Shown here: piece after piece, positions 7,194 through 15,485 of the stretch
Numbering within the stretch: the stretch's first letter is position 1
Layout: each line of letters starts with the position of its first letter
DNA from: Helicobacteraceae bacterium
Lineage (GTDB): Bacteria > Campylobacterota > Campylobacteria > Campylobacterales > Sulfurimonadaceae
DNA: 64,000 nucleotides
Assembly: GCA_027038835.1 (NCBI GenBank)
Contig: JALWGC010000003.1
Coordinates: 62,001-126,000 of the forward strand
Direction of reading: 5' to 3'
The notes under the pieces: generated by a model
What the model was told of the DNA's origin: nothing
Databases searched by the model: none
Seen by the model: only the letters and a program-made list of their open reading frames with translations
Made by a program: the position numbers and the translations under genes

Positions 7194-8441
7194 ATGCCTA
7201 AAATCGGATTTGGTACATACAGAATCAGCGATCATAACCAAGCGCACCTCGATGCACTTGCCGAAGCGATAAGAAACGGTATAAACTTGATCGATACATC
7301 GACGAACTATTTCGACGGGGGTGCGGAGCGTGCCATCGGCAAGGTTATGGAAAAGTTCGATGAGAGTGTTAGAGAAAATGTCGAGATAGTGAGTAAATTC
7401 GGCTATATTCAAGGCTCGCTGCTCAAAGAATACACCAATCTTTCAAGCGATTTGAGAAAACTCGAATGCAGTGTCGTGGAGTATTCGAAAGATTGTTACC
7501 ACTCTATCTCCAAAGAGTTCGTCCATCATCAATTAGACAGAACGCTCGAGCGGCTTCGAAGCGAAAAAGTCGATTGCTATTTGGTGCACAATCCCGAATA
7601 TTTTATGCTTGACGCTATCAACAAGGGTGTAAGTAAAGATGAATATCTTCCACAGATGATGGAGCGGATATTCGAAGCGTTTTGCGCACTTGAAGAGGAA
7701 GTTGAGGCAGGGCGCATCGGCTCTTACGGCGTGAGCTCGAACAGTTTTGCAAAGCCAAAAGACGCACCCGACTTTTTACCGTATGAACAGTTGCTACCTT
7801 TGGCACAAAAAGCGGCTAAAAGCGTAGGGAAGAAGCAGCACTCTTTCACGACGGTGGAACTACCGATCAATATCGCGGAGAAAGAGGGGCTTTTTTGCTC
7901 TTTTTGGGCGCAGGAACAAGGTCTGAGAGTTTTGTCAAACAGACCGCTTAATGCTTATTACAGAGGGAAGATGTACCGCCTTGCAGAGTATGACGAGAGT
8001 AGGGACTACTACATGTACCTCAACGAACTTTTGGAGTTTTGCGACAATGATCTTTTGCGACCGGTTTATAACTTGATAGAACAATTAGATGAAACAAAAC
8101 ACCGCTTCGAGTTCGTCGGCAATTACGACACGTTCGTGCACACTCAGGTACTGCCCCACCTGCAACGCTCACTCAAAGAGATTCAAGGCGATACCAGAGA
8201 AAAGCTCATAACCTATCTCGAGCTGTTTTTGACCGAGTACAGGGAGATGGTAGCGTATGAGAGCGGACGTAAAGCCAAAGAGGAGTTGCAGCCGCTTTTT
8301 AGAAACTGTAGTGAAAAGATGCAAAAATGTGCATTGGCGTACCTTTTTGAGCAAGAGAGCATCGATTATGTATTGGTGGGAGCGCGCAGAGTGAAATATG
8401 TTTATGAGCTTCTCTCTTTAAAAGAGGAGTTGATAAAATAA
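7194..8441 (+). CDS. Aldo/keto reductase family protein
   Basis: A 415-residue protein. The N-terminal half has the aldo/keto reductase barrel: GFGTYRISD, the NLIDTSTNYFDGGAERAIGK segment with the catalytic Asp and Tyr, then KVDCYLVHNPEYF and the GRIGSYGVSSN strand. Near the end, IDYVLVGARRVKYVYE is the usual AKR cofactor-pocket region. It is longer than a typical AKR (about 330) because of an inserted helical section at about residues 265-380. The substrate is unknown. It has a separate start after the ribosomal terminator. Confidence 0.8.
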   Translation: MPKIGFGTYRISDHNQAHLDALAEAIRNGINLIDTSTNYFDGGAERAIGKVMEKFDESVRENVEIVSKFGYIQGSLLKEYTNLSSDLRKLECSVVEYSKDCYHSISKEFVHHQLDRTLERLRSEKVDCYLVHNPEYFMLDAINKGVSKDEYLPQMMERIFEAFCALEEEVEAGRIGSYGVSSNSFAKPKDAPDFLPYEQLLPLAQKAAKSVGKKQHSFTTVELPINIAEKEGLFCSFWAQEQGLRVLSNRPLNAYYRGKMYRLAEYDESRDYYMYLNELLEFCDNDLLRPVYNLIEQLDETKHRFEFVGNYDTFVHTQVLPHLQRSLKEIQGDTREKLITYLELFLTEYREMVAYESGRKAKEELQPLFRNCSEKMQKCALAYLFEQESIDYVLVGARRVKYVYELLSLKEELIK

Positions 8442-8509
8442 TTTATAGACAATTAAGCGAATTTGCTATATTTTATGTTCGATAAAAGTAGATTACGCAA
8501 GGTGAGATT

Positions 8510-8785
8510 ATGATACCATTTAGCGACGAAGAGCTGATAGAACCCGTCAAGAAAGTGATAGACAAAGTACGCCCCTCTTTGGCTCTTGACGGTGGCGATA
8601 TCGACTTCATAACCGTCAAGGAAGGAAAAGTTTACGTACAGCTAAAGGGTGCGTGTATAGGATGCAGCAGCAGCGGGACGACACTCAAATACGGAGTGGA
8701 GCGTCAGTTACGTATGGACATCCATCCCGAGCTTGTCGTCGTGAATGTTCCTTTCGGTATGGAAAACGATATTGACAAATTATAA
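8510..8785 (+). CDS. nfu: NifU-like C-terminal domain (Nfu) Fe-S protein
   Basis: A 91-residue single-domain Nfu protein. It has the family's LALDGGDIDFITVKEGKVYVQLKGAC pattern and the C-x2-C (CIGCSSS) that holds a [4Fe-4S] cluster on a dimer for transfer to client proteins. There is no NifU N-terminal scaffold domain. A -10-like TATATT lies at 8467-8472 and AAGGTGAG precedes the ATG. Clients could include the many Fe-S proteins in this window, but that is inference. Confidence 0.9.
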   Translation: MIPFSDEELIEPVKKVIDKVRPSLALDGGDIDFITVKEGKVYVQLKGACIGCSSSGTTLKYGVERQLRMDIHPELVVVNVPFGMENDIDKL

Positions 8786-8804
8786 AAAACGACTGGAGGC
8801 GAAA

Positions 8805-9401
8805 GTGGGTTCGATGAACAAACAAAAGATATTATCGGAAGCTAAAAAGTATTTTTCGGAGTCGAACTACAAAAAAGCGCTGGAAAAATTCGCGGTCGCT
8901 TTGCAAAAAGACCCCTCTTCGAAAGAAGCGTACAACGGCGTTATCCTCTCGGAAATGGCGCTGAGTGGGGAGGGTGGAGCTGAAGCGTTGTTCGATTATT
9001 ACGAAATCCTTCAGAGTGAAGATAAAGAAAACGCCGATGAGATAATGAGCGATATTTTGGAAAATATGGACGGAACGCTCGAAGAACTGAGCGAGATTCT
9101 CACCCAACCGCTTCGTGATAGACTCGAAGAGGAAGACGGGATATTGTATGAGGATTTTATTTCCATTCTTGCACAAAACGGAGACGATTTCAAAAAAGTT
9201 TTCGACAGCGTTATGTTTTCAAGCAAAGTTATCATAACGAAAAAAGAGGATTTCCTTACCTTTTTGGATATGCTCATAGACAACGGCTACAACGAAATGG
9301 CACTAAATTACCTTGAAAACGCCATTACGATCTATCCTACCGATTTACAATTAAGAGAATTGATGAAGAAGTTGGCACAAAGGCTTGATATTGAAGATTG
9401 A
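8805..9401 (+). CDS. TPR-like cytosolic protein
   Basis: About 198 residues. The N-terminus has a tetratricopeptide-type pair (KYFSESNYKKALEKFAVAL, then DPSSKEAYNGVIL), and near the C-terminus another (GYNEMALNYLENAITIYP). No enzyme motif. I choose GTG 8805, which has GGAGG at 8795-8799 at ideal spacing; the in-frame ATG 8814 is too far from it. It lies between nfu and murE and its stop overlaps the murE start, so it is probably co-transcribed with both. Confidence 0.7.
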   Translation: MGSMNKQKILSEAKKYFSESNYKKALEKFAVALQKDPSSKEAYNGVILSEMALSGEGGAEALFDYYEILQSEDKENADEIMSDILENMDGTLEELSEILTQPLRDRLEEEDGILYEDFISILAQNGDDFKKVFDSVMFSSKVIITKKEDFLTFLDMLIDNGYNEMALNYLENAITIYPTDLQLRELMKKLAQRLDIED

Positions 9402-10683
9402 AGTTTACGACAAGCCTTACCGCTACATCACCGAAAATTCGAAATTGTGCGACGAGCAGACCGCGTTCGTTCTCACTCACCAAAACGAAAAATACCTTGA
9501 CGACGCCAAACAAAAAGCGCACAGCATCATCGATATCAAAGAGGTTGCCGAGCTTTTTGGCATCGATACAATCAAAATCGTCGGCATTACGGGTACAAAC
9601 GGCAAGACAACGACCGCAAGCGCGATATATTCTTATCTACTTGACCTTGGTTACAAAGTCGCACTGCAAGGAACGCGCGGTTTTTTTATGAACGATGCGC
9701 TTGTAGAGGGGAAAAGTCTCACGACACCGTCTGTTTTGCATACCTATATGCATATCTATCAAGCGGTAGAAGCAGGGTGTGAGTTTTTCATCATGGAAGT
9801 AAGCTCCCATGCGATTGTGCAAAAGCGCACACAAGGGCTTGATTTCGCTTTGAAAATCTTGACCAACATCACCCAAGACCATCTCGACTACCATAAAACG
9901 CTCGAAGAATACACGGCGGTCAAAAACAGTTTCTTTCAAGACGAAAGTGTCAAGCTCATCAACAAAGACGAACCAAAAGCGCAGTTCAATATAAAAAATA
10001 CATTCACCTACGGCATAGAAAATCCGGCAACCTACAAACTTATGGCTTATACGCTCAACGAAGGGGCAAGCGGTTTGTTGCAACATTTTGGAAAAATCGT
10101 ACCTTTCGTTTCTTCGCTTTATGGTTTTTTCAATCTTTACAATACCGTTGCGGCCATCGCGGCGGTGCACATACTGACCAAAAGGGAGTTGGAGGAGATT
10201 GCCGAGGTGGTTCCAAACTTCGCAGGTGTGAGTGGAAGGATGGAGCAAGTAAGCGAAGAACCGCTCGTGCTTGTCGATTTCGCTCATACGCCTGACGGTA
10301 TGGCGCAAGTGCTCAACGCACTCAAAGAAAAAGAGATTGTCGTCGTTTTTGGTGCAGGTGGGGACAGAGACAAGCTAAAGCGCCCACTTATGGGTCAAGT
10401 TGCATCGAATTTAGCGAAAAAAGTTATCGTTACAAGCGACAACCCCCGTTTTGAAGACCCCGATGCGATTATAGAGGATATACTAGCAGGTATCGAAGAT
10501 AAAAGCTCCGTAATCGTCGAGCCGAATCGAAAAGAGGCTATCAAAAAAGCGCTTAAGATACGTCAAGAGGGGGAAGTGGTAGTGATTTTGGGCAAAGGCG
10601 ATGAAGAATACCAAATAATCTACGACCAAAAACTCCCTTTTGATGACAGAAAGGTCGCAAAGGAGCTTTTGGCTATCGTTTGA
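9391..10683 (+). CDS. murE: UDP-MurNAc-tripeptide synthetase (meso-DAP-adding)
   Basis: About 430 residues; adds meso-diaminopimelate to UDP-MurNAc-Ala-Glu in peptidoglycan synthesis. The Mur ligase ATP site is GITGTNGKTTTAS; the central domain has MEVSSHA and TNITQDHLDYH; the DNPR motif that selects meso-DAP is present (SDNPRFEDPD). The start is taken as TTG 9391 with AAAGG 7 nt upstream, overlapping the previous stop by 11 bp; the TTG at 9385 is too close to that site. The protein is shorter than E. coli MurE at the N-terminus, common in this phylum. Confidence 0.93.
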   Translation: MKIEVYDKPYRYITENSKLCDEQTAFVLTHQNEKYLDDAKQKAHSIIDIKEVAELFGIDTIKIVGITGTNGKTTTASAIYSYLLDLGYKVALQGTRGFFMNDALVEGKSLTTPSVLHTYMHIYQAVEAGCEFFIMEVSSHAIVQKRTQGLDFALKILTNITQDHLDYHKTLEEYTAVKNSFFQDESVKLINKDEPKAQFNIKNTFTYGIENPATYKLMAYTLNEGASGLLQHFGKIVPFVSSLYGFFNLYNTVAAIAAVHILTKRELEEIAEVVPNFAGVSGRMEQVSEEPLVLVDFAHTPDGMAQVLNALKEKEIVVVFGAGGDRDKLKRPLMGQVASNLAKKVIVTSDNPRFEDPDAIIEDILAGIEDKSSVIVEPNRKEAIKKALKIRQEGEVVVILGKGDEEYQIIYDQKLPFDDRKVAKELLAIV

Positions 10684-10694
10684 ATCTTTCTTTT

Positions 10695-10787
10695 AAGTGG
10701 ATTGAAACAACGATCCACTTCTTAACGATTTTATAAAAAGTTCATAAAATCGATAGCTATAAGCTTTCTAAAAGTTACACTTTTTTT
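10695..10787 (+). terminator. Tandem hairpins after murE
   Basis: Two inverted repeats follow murE: AAGTGGAT/ATCCACTT with a 10-nt loop (10695-10720), and AAAAGT-TAC-ACTTTT running into seven Ts (10770-10787). The second with its T-run looks like a real Rho-independent terminator; the first may help or may be bidirectional. Confidence 0.55.
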
Positions 10788-10801
10788 GCTTCAACAAATG
10801 A

Positions 10802-10861
10802 ATGAATAACCATTCATAATCCTTTAAGTTATTATTTCGTATCATATGAATGAGTATTCAT
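10802..10861 (+). promoter_or_regulatory. Two ATGAAT-N4-ATTCAT operators and promoter of hydA
   Basis: The intergenic stretch 10684-11002 (319 bp) holds, after the terminators, two copies of the dyad ATGAAT-N4-ATTCAT: 10802-10817 (spacer AACC) and 10846-10861 (spacer GAGT). Their centres are 44 bp apart, about four helical turns. Between and over them are -10-like boxes TATTAT (10830-10835) and TATCAT (10840-10845). The same dyad occurs upstream of the nickel transporter at 24562. The geometry suits a TetR-type dimer; the binding protein is inferred. Positions 10863-11002 form a leader of about 140 nt ending in the strong ribosome-binding site AGGAGGAGAG. Confidence 0.7.
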
Positions 10862-11002
10862 AAGTAGTTTCATATTCGATGAGATGAGTTTCGTTCAGAT
10901 TTGTAGGAAAATCACCGCAGTGGTAGTTATTCTACTTCAAAGTGATACTTAATTGTGAGCGATGCCGCAAAGTGAATTATTTAGAGCATAGGAGGAGAGA
11001 AG

Positions 11003-12244
11003 ATGGGTATAGACAGAATCGAGTCGGTAAAAAAACTTTTTACTGCCCAAAGTGCCAAAGTAGATACAAATAGAGGCGACGCATATTACGCAGAGTTGTA
11101 CGATAGATGTCAAGCAAGGCTTGATGAATTGAAAAAGCTTAAGCCATTAAACAATAGAAGAGATTTTTTGGCTACTATCGAAGACGAGGGGTTGGAGAGA
11201 AGAGACTTTTTAAAATGGGCAAGTGCTACAACGGCGATGCTTATGCTTCCAGCATCATTTACACCGCTTGTTGCAGAAGCGGCGACACTGATGAACAGAG
11301 TTCCGGTTGTTTGGATAGAGCTAAGTGACTGTGCCGGAAACTCCGAGGCATTGCTTCGCTCAGATGGACCAAAAATCGATGAGATTATCCTCGATATTAT
11401 CTCGCTCGAGTTTCACGAAACACTTCAAGCGGCATCGGGGCATCAGGCTGAAAAGCAGATGGAAGAGGCTATAGAACACTTTAAAGACAAATATCTTCTT
11501 TTTGTAGAGGGTGCGATTCCACTTGGTATGGATGGGCAGTATGGAACTATCGGTGCTAAGGGTGAAACTTTTGTTGACCATCTCAAAAGAGTCTCCAAAC
11601 ATGCAGCGGCGATCGTAGCGGTTGGTACGTGTGCAACATACGGCGGTATCCCAGCAGCTGCTCCAAACCCTACAGACGCGGTAGGTGTTATGGATGTCAT
11701 AAAAGGAAAGCCACTTATCAACATCCCTGCATGTCCCGCTAACCCGTCAAATATGGTTGGGGTGATTTTACACTATGTTCTTACAGGACAAGTTCCAGAG
11801 CTTGACTCACTCCTTCGACCTAAATTTGCATTTGGGTATAGAATCCACGACAACTGTGAAAGGCGCGCACACTTCGATGCCGGTGAGTTTGTCGAAGAGT
11901 GGGGTGATGAGGGTGCGAAGAACAACTTCTGTTTGTACAAAGTTGGTTGTAAAGGTCCTATGACGTTCAACAACTGTTCGATTATCCGCTACAACGAAGG
12001 TGTAAACTGGCCTGTTGGTGTTGGGCGAGGGTGTATCGGTTGTAGTGAACCAGACTTTTGGGACAAATACGCCTATGAGCGACCAATGGCAAATGCACAC
12101 ATCAAAGCTCCAACTGGTGGAGTGGAAAAAACGGTCGATGAGTTTGGTCTTGGACTACTTACGGCTGCGGGTATCGGTATAGGTATTCATGCAGCAGCAA
12201 GTGCGGTAGCGGGTAAAAAAGAGAGTGAAAAAGAGGAGGCGTAG
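11003..12244 (+). CDS. hydA: Uptake [NiFe]-hydrogenase small subunit
   Basis: A 413-residue precursor. A long N-terminal extension precedes the Tat signal (ERRDFLKWAS, RR at 66-67, hydrophobic stretch to AEAA about 93), so the folded enzyme is exported. Cluster ligands: C110 with N113 in place of the usual second cysteine (SDCAGNSE), C210 (GTCATYGG), C244 (PACPANP) for the proximal cluster; H282, C285, C310, C316 distal; C325, C344, C347 medial. The C-terminus has a hydrophobic anchor (about 381-404). No supernumerary cysteines of the oxygen-tolerant [4Fe-3S] type are at the expected sites. First gene of hydABCD, 3 nt before hydB. Confidence 0.95.
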   Translation: MGIDRIESVKKLFTAQSAKVDTNRGDAYYAELYDRCQARLDELKKLKPLNNRRDFLATIEDEGLERRDFLKWASATTAMLMLPASFTPLVAEAATLMNRVPVVWIELSDCAGNSEALLRSDGPKIDEIILDIISLEFHETLQAASGHQAEKQMEEAIEHFKDKYLLFVEGAIPLGMDGQYGTIGAKGETFVDHLKRVSKHAAAIVAVGTCATYGGIPAAAPNPTDAVGVMDVIKGKPLINIPACPANPSNMVGVILHYVLTGQVPELDSLLRPKFAFGYRIHDNCERRAHFDAGEFVEEWGDEGAKNNFCLYKVGCKGPMTFNNCSIIRYNEGVNWPVGVGRGCIGCSEPDFWDKYAYERPMANAHIKAPTGGVEKTVDEFGLGLLTAAGIGIGIHAAASAVAGKKESEKEEA

Positions 12245-12247
12245 GTA

Positions 12248-14041
12248 ATGAGTAAAAAGCATATTATAGTTGATCCAATCACGAGAATCGAGGGACACTT
12301 AAGAATAGAAGCGGTAATCGATGAAAACAACACTATCGTAGATGCATGGAGTTCATCGACAATGTTTAGAGGGATCGAGACGATCCTCAAAGGAAGAGAC
12401 CCAAGAGACTGCGGTTTGATGGCGATGCGTATATGTGGTGTGTGTACGGGAACACACTACCAAAGAAGTATCGAAGCGGTTGAAGATGCGTTTGATATAA
12501 CCATACCAAAAAATGCAAGGTTGGTGCGGAACCTTATTCAAGGTGCATTGTATGTGCATGACCATTTGGTGCATTTCTATCATCTCCATGCTCTTGATTT
12601 TGTCGATGTTGTCGCAGCGACTAAGGCAGACCCGGAAAAAACTGCCAAAGAGGCGAAAAAATGGGCAAATGTCGCTGGAGTTGAGCCATATATCGGTAGT
12701 GCGAGTGATTTTAAGATGGTGCAAGATCGCATTGTCAAATTTGTCAAAGAGGGGCGACTTGGGATTTTTGGTAACGGTTACTGGGGTAACCCTCACTACA
12801 AACTCACCCCTGAACAAAACCTTATAGGTGTGGCACACTACCTCAAAGCACTCGATGTGCAAAGAGACTTAGCGAAGATGCAAGCGATTTTCGGTGGTAA
12901 GAACCCACACCCACAAAGTATCGTCGTTGGTGGAGTAACTTGTGTGCAAGATATCCAAAACCCTGCAAGAATAGCACTTTTTAAATCACTCCTTAAAGAT
13001 GGAACAGACTTTGTCAAACGCGCATATTTGCCAGATGTTTATATGGCTGGTACGATGTATGCCGATGAAGCGACAGATGGAAGTGCTGCATTTCATGCAA
13101 CAAACCATAAAGGTGCCATGGGGAAAAAAGTTGGAGGAACCGGTGGCGGTATTCTTAGCTATATGAGTTATGGTGACTTCAGACTTGATGATACCGGTTT
13201 TTACCACTCTGAGCTTCTTTTCCCAAGCGGATTGGTGCTTGATGGAGATATCTCTAAAGTGCATGAGTTCGATCCAAGTAAAGTAAGTGAAGATGTAACC
13301 CACTCATGGTACAAAGGCAGCGGTGCGCCGGAGCATCCATATGAGGGGACAACCATTCCAGAATATACAGGGTTAGAGAAAAAAGAGGATGGTTTTGCAT
13401 ACCTAAAAACCGATGAAAAATATTCATGGATCAAATCTCCACTTTATGATGGGAAAAAAGTTGAAGTTGGTCCACTTGCAAGAATGGTTGTTGGGTATGT
13501 CAAGGGTGATAAACGGATCAAAAAATATGTCGATAACTTCCTTAAACGCTCCAAACTTCCTATAACGGTTCTTTTCTCAACCGTTGGTAGAACTGCGGCA
13601 CGTGCGATTGAAACGGAGTTGATGGCAGATGTGATGTTTGAGTGGGTCGATGAACTGGCAAAAAATGTCGCTGCTGGAGATTTGAGTACTTGGACGGAGT
13701 TTGACTTTGACAAAGTTTCAGCAAACTCCAAAGGTGTCGGACTTGCCGAAGCTCCTCGAGGTGCGCTTGGACACTGGGTAAAAGTTAAAGATGGTAAAGT
13801 GGAGAACTATCAAGCGGTCGTTCCATCAACTTGGAACGCCGGTCCTAGAGGACCAAATGGTGAAGTGGGTGCTTATGAAGCGGCAGTTATCGGAACGAAA
13901 GTCGCCAACCCGGAGGAGCCACTTGAGATCATTAGAACGATCCACAGTTTTGACCCGTGTATCGCGTGTGCAGTGCATGTGGTCGATACAAAAGGTAAGG
14001 AGTTGGCTGTTTACAAAGTCGATCCTGCTTGTGCCTTCTAA
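12248..14041 (+). CDS. hydB: Uptake [NiFe]-hydrogenase large subunit
   Basis: A 597-residue catalytic subunit. The L1 motif RICGVCTGTH gives nickel ligands C63 and C66, and the L2 motif DPCIACAVH gives C571 and C574, followed by H577. A 20-residue C-terminal peptide (VVDTKGKELAVYKVDPACAF) follows the histidine and must be cut off by a maturation protease after nickel insertion. N-terminal DPITRIEGHLRIEA holds the proton-transfer glutamate. It travels with HydA through the Tat pathway. It is normal for membrane-bound group 1 enzymes. Confidence 0.97.
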   Translation: MSKKHIIVDPITRIEGHLRIEAVIDENNTIVDAWSSSTMFRGIETILKGRDPRDCGLMAMRICGVCTGTHYQRSIEAVEDAFDITIPKNARLVRNLIQGALYVHDHLVHFYHLHALDFVDVVAATKADPEKTAKEAKKWANVAGVEPYIGSASDFKMVQDRIVKFVKEGRLGIFGNGYWGNPHYKLTPEQNLIGVAHYLKALDVQRDLAKMQAIFGGKNPHPQSIVVGGVTCVQDIQNPARIALFKSLLKDGTDFVKRAYLPDVYMAGTMYADEATDGSAAFHATNHKGAMGKKVGGTGGGILSYMSYGDFRLDDTGFYHSELLFPSGLVLDGDISKVHEFDPSKVSEDVTHSWYKGSGAPEHPYEGTTIPEYTGLEKKEDGFAYLKTDEKYSWIKSPLYDGKKVEVGPLARMVVGYVKGDKRIKKYVDNFLKRSKLPITVLFSTVGRTAARAIETELMADVMFEWVDELAKNVAAGDLSTWTEFDFDKVSANSKGVGLAEAPRGALGHWVKVKDGKVENYQAVVPSTWNAGPRGPNGEVGAYEAAVIGTKVANPEEPLEIIRTIHSFDPCIACAVHVVDTKGKELAVYKVDPACAF

Positions 14042-14052
14042 AGGGGGATACA

Positions 14053-14778
14053 ATGGTAAAGCAAGGGTATAGAAAAGTCAAACGGATGACAACGGCGATG
14101 CGCATTATCCACTGGGTAAATGCGTTGTCGATGATCGTTGCTATCGCTACTGGGTTGTATATCGCAGCGCCGTATTATCAGTCGTTTATCGCCGATGCTG
14201 CGGTTGATAAATATGTAATGGCGTGGAATAGATGGGGGCATTTTATCGTTGCAATTATTTTCGATGTTACGTCGATCGTTATTGCGTATCTCTACTTCTT
14301 TTCGAGATTTGAAAAACCGTACAAGAAAGTGTTGCCAACTGGGAAAAATATCAAAGAGTTTTTTGAGGTGTTTATAAACCTCGTAACGCTCAACAGAAGA
14401 AAAAATTTCGACTCAAGCCATGCAGATAGTTTCAATACGGTGTATTTTACGATCTTTCACCTTTTATTGGCGTGGATGCTTTTGACCGGATTACAACTTT
14501 ATGTGCATGGTCTTGCCTCTGGTGAGAGCAGTATCGGTACTTGGTGGCCGGCGATGTTGCACCTTTTTACCGATTGGACCATTCCGGTAAGTCATGCACT
14601 CGTTGGAAGCAGCTCTATGGCAAACCTTATGGATGTTCGCATCTCCCATCATATAACGATGTGGTTGATCATCACTTGGATAGTGTTTCATATCTACTAT
14701 CAAGTATGGAGAACTATCTATTGGGAAGAGGGAGATATCGCTATTGCGTTTGGTGGTAGCAAATATGCCAAAGAGTAA
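14053..14778 (+). CDS. hydC: Hydrogenase cytochrome b subunit
   Basis: A 241-residue membrane protein with about four transmembrane helices, matching the Ni/Fe-hydrogenase b-type cytochrome family that passes electrons from HydAB to quinone. Candidate haem-ligand histidines are in MRIIHWVNALSM (helix 1), WGHFIVAI (helix 2), FTIFHLLLAWM (helix 3) and RISHHITMWLIITWIVFH (helix 4). I use ATG 14053, with GGGGG 5 nt upstream. It follows hydB by 11 nt. Confidence 0.93.
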   Translation: MVKQGYRKVKRMTTAMRIIHWVNALSMIVAIATGLYIAAPYYQSFIADAAVDKYVMAWNRWGHFIVAIIFDVTSIVIAYLYFFSRFEKPYKKVLPTGKNIKEFFEVFINLVTLNRRKNFDSSHADSFNTVYFTIFHLLLAWMLLTGLQLYVHGLASGESSIGTWWPAMLHLFTDWTIPVSHALVGSSSMANLMDVRISHHITMWLIITWIVFHIYYQVWRTIYWEEGDIAIAFGGSKYAKE

Positions 14779-14790
14779 GAGTAGGGTGCA

Positions 14791-15360
14791 TTGAGTAGTA
14801 AAAAAGTAGCTCTTATAGGGGTTGGAAATATTATGTTTTGTGACGAAGGGATAGGCGCTTACGCCCTTCGTTATATAGAAAAAAATTATATAATCCCAGA
14901 GAACTTGACTCTGATCGAGGGGAGTTCACTTGGGTTTAGGATGATGACTTATTATCAAGAATATGACAAGATCATTATCTTAGGCACTGGCTCTCATAAC
15001 GATAAACCAGGAAGTGTTCGCTCTGAAAATGCAGATGAGATTTTAGCAAAAGGTCCCACTCGCAAAACTGCAAATGAAGTCGAGATCACAATGATGATCG
15101 AGATATGCTCGTTTCATGAAAATATGGCCGATGTAGAGCTTGTAACGATGGTACCAGAAGATATCGTATCGGTTAGAAACGGCTTGACGCAAGGTACACT
15201 TGAGAAGATGCCGATTTTTGTGCGAAATGTGTTGGAGGTGTTGAAAAAAGAGGGGATTGAGTTAAGAGAAAAAGATAAACATCACTCCTTTGAAGAGATC
15301 ATAGAGGAGTTTGCCAATCCAAAGCAAGAGATCGATCCTCAAAGTTTTTTAAAGAGTTAG
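14791..15360 (+). CDS. hydD: HyaD-type hydrogenase maturation protease, degenerate
   Basis: A 189-residue member of the M52 endopeptidase family: the N-terminal GVGNIMFCDEGIG is normal and gives the first metal-binding residue E19. The second ligand, normally the Asp in 'VVDA', is G65 here (IIILGTGSH), and the third, normally the His in 'HE', is N95 (TANEVE). So two of the three nickel-sensing ligands are missing. The start is TTG 14791 with AGGG 4 nt before. It is in the hydABC operon, so a role in HydB processing is expected, but the active-site changes cast doubt; the second protease at 31193 keeps the set. Confidence 0.8.
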   Translation: MSSKKVALIGVGNIMFCDEGIGAYALRYIEKNYIIPENLTLIEGSSLGFRMMTYYQEYDKIIILGTGSHNDKPGSVRSENADEILAKGPTRKTANEVEITMMIEICSFHENMADVELVTMVPEDIVSVRNGLTQGTLEKMPIFVRNVLEVLKKEGIELREKDKHHSFEEIIEEFANPKQEIDPQSFLKS

Positions 15361-15485
15361 TTTTCAGCCGGAGAGAAAGGTTGTAACAAGTCCCTTTCCC
15401 CCTTTAAGTGAGCGATATTGAAGTATAGCCTTCTTCATAATTACCTTTTGATCCGGTTGAAAAGTAACTCTTTGTTAGGAAAATC

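Noticed and set aside
11360-13731. Several 80-170-codon frames antisense to hydA/hydB
   Set aside because: They are shadows of strongly conserved genes, with no start signals of their own.
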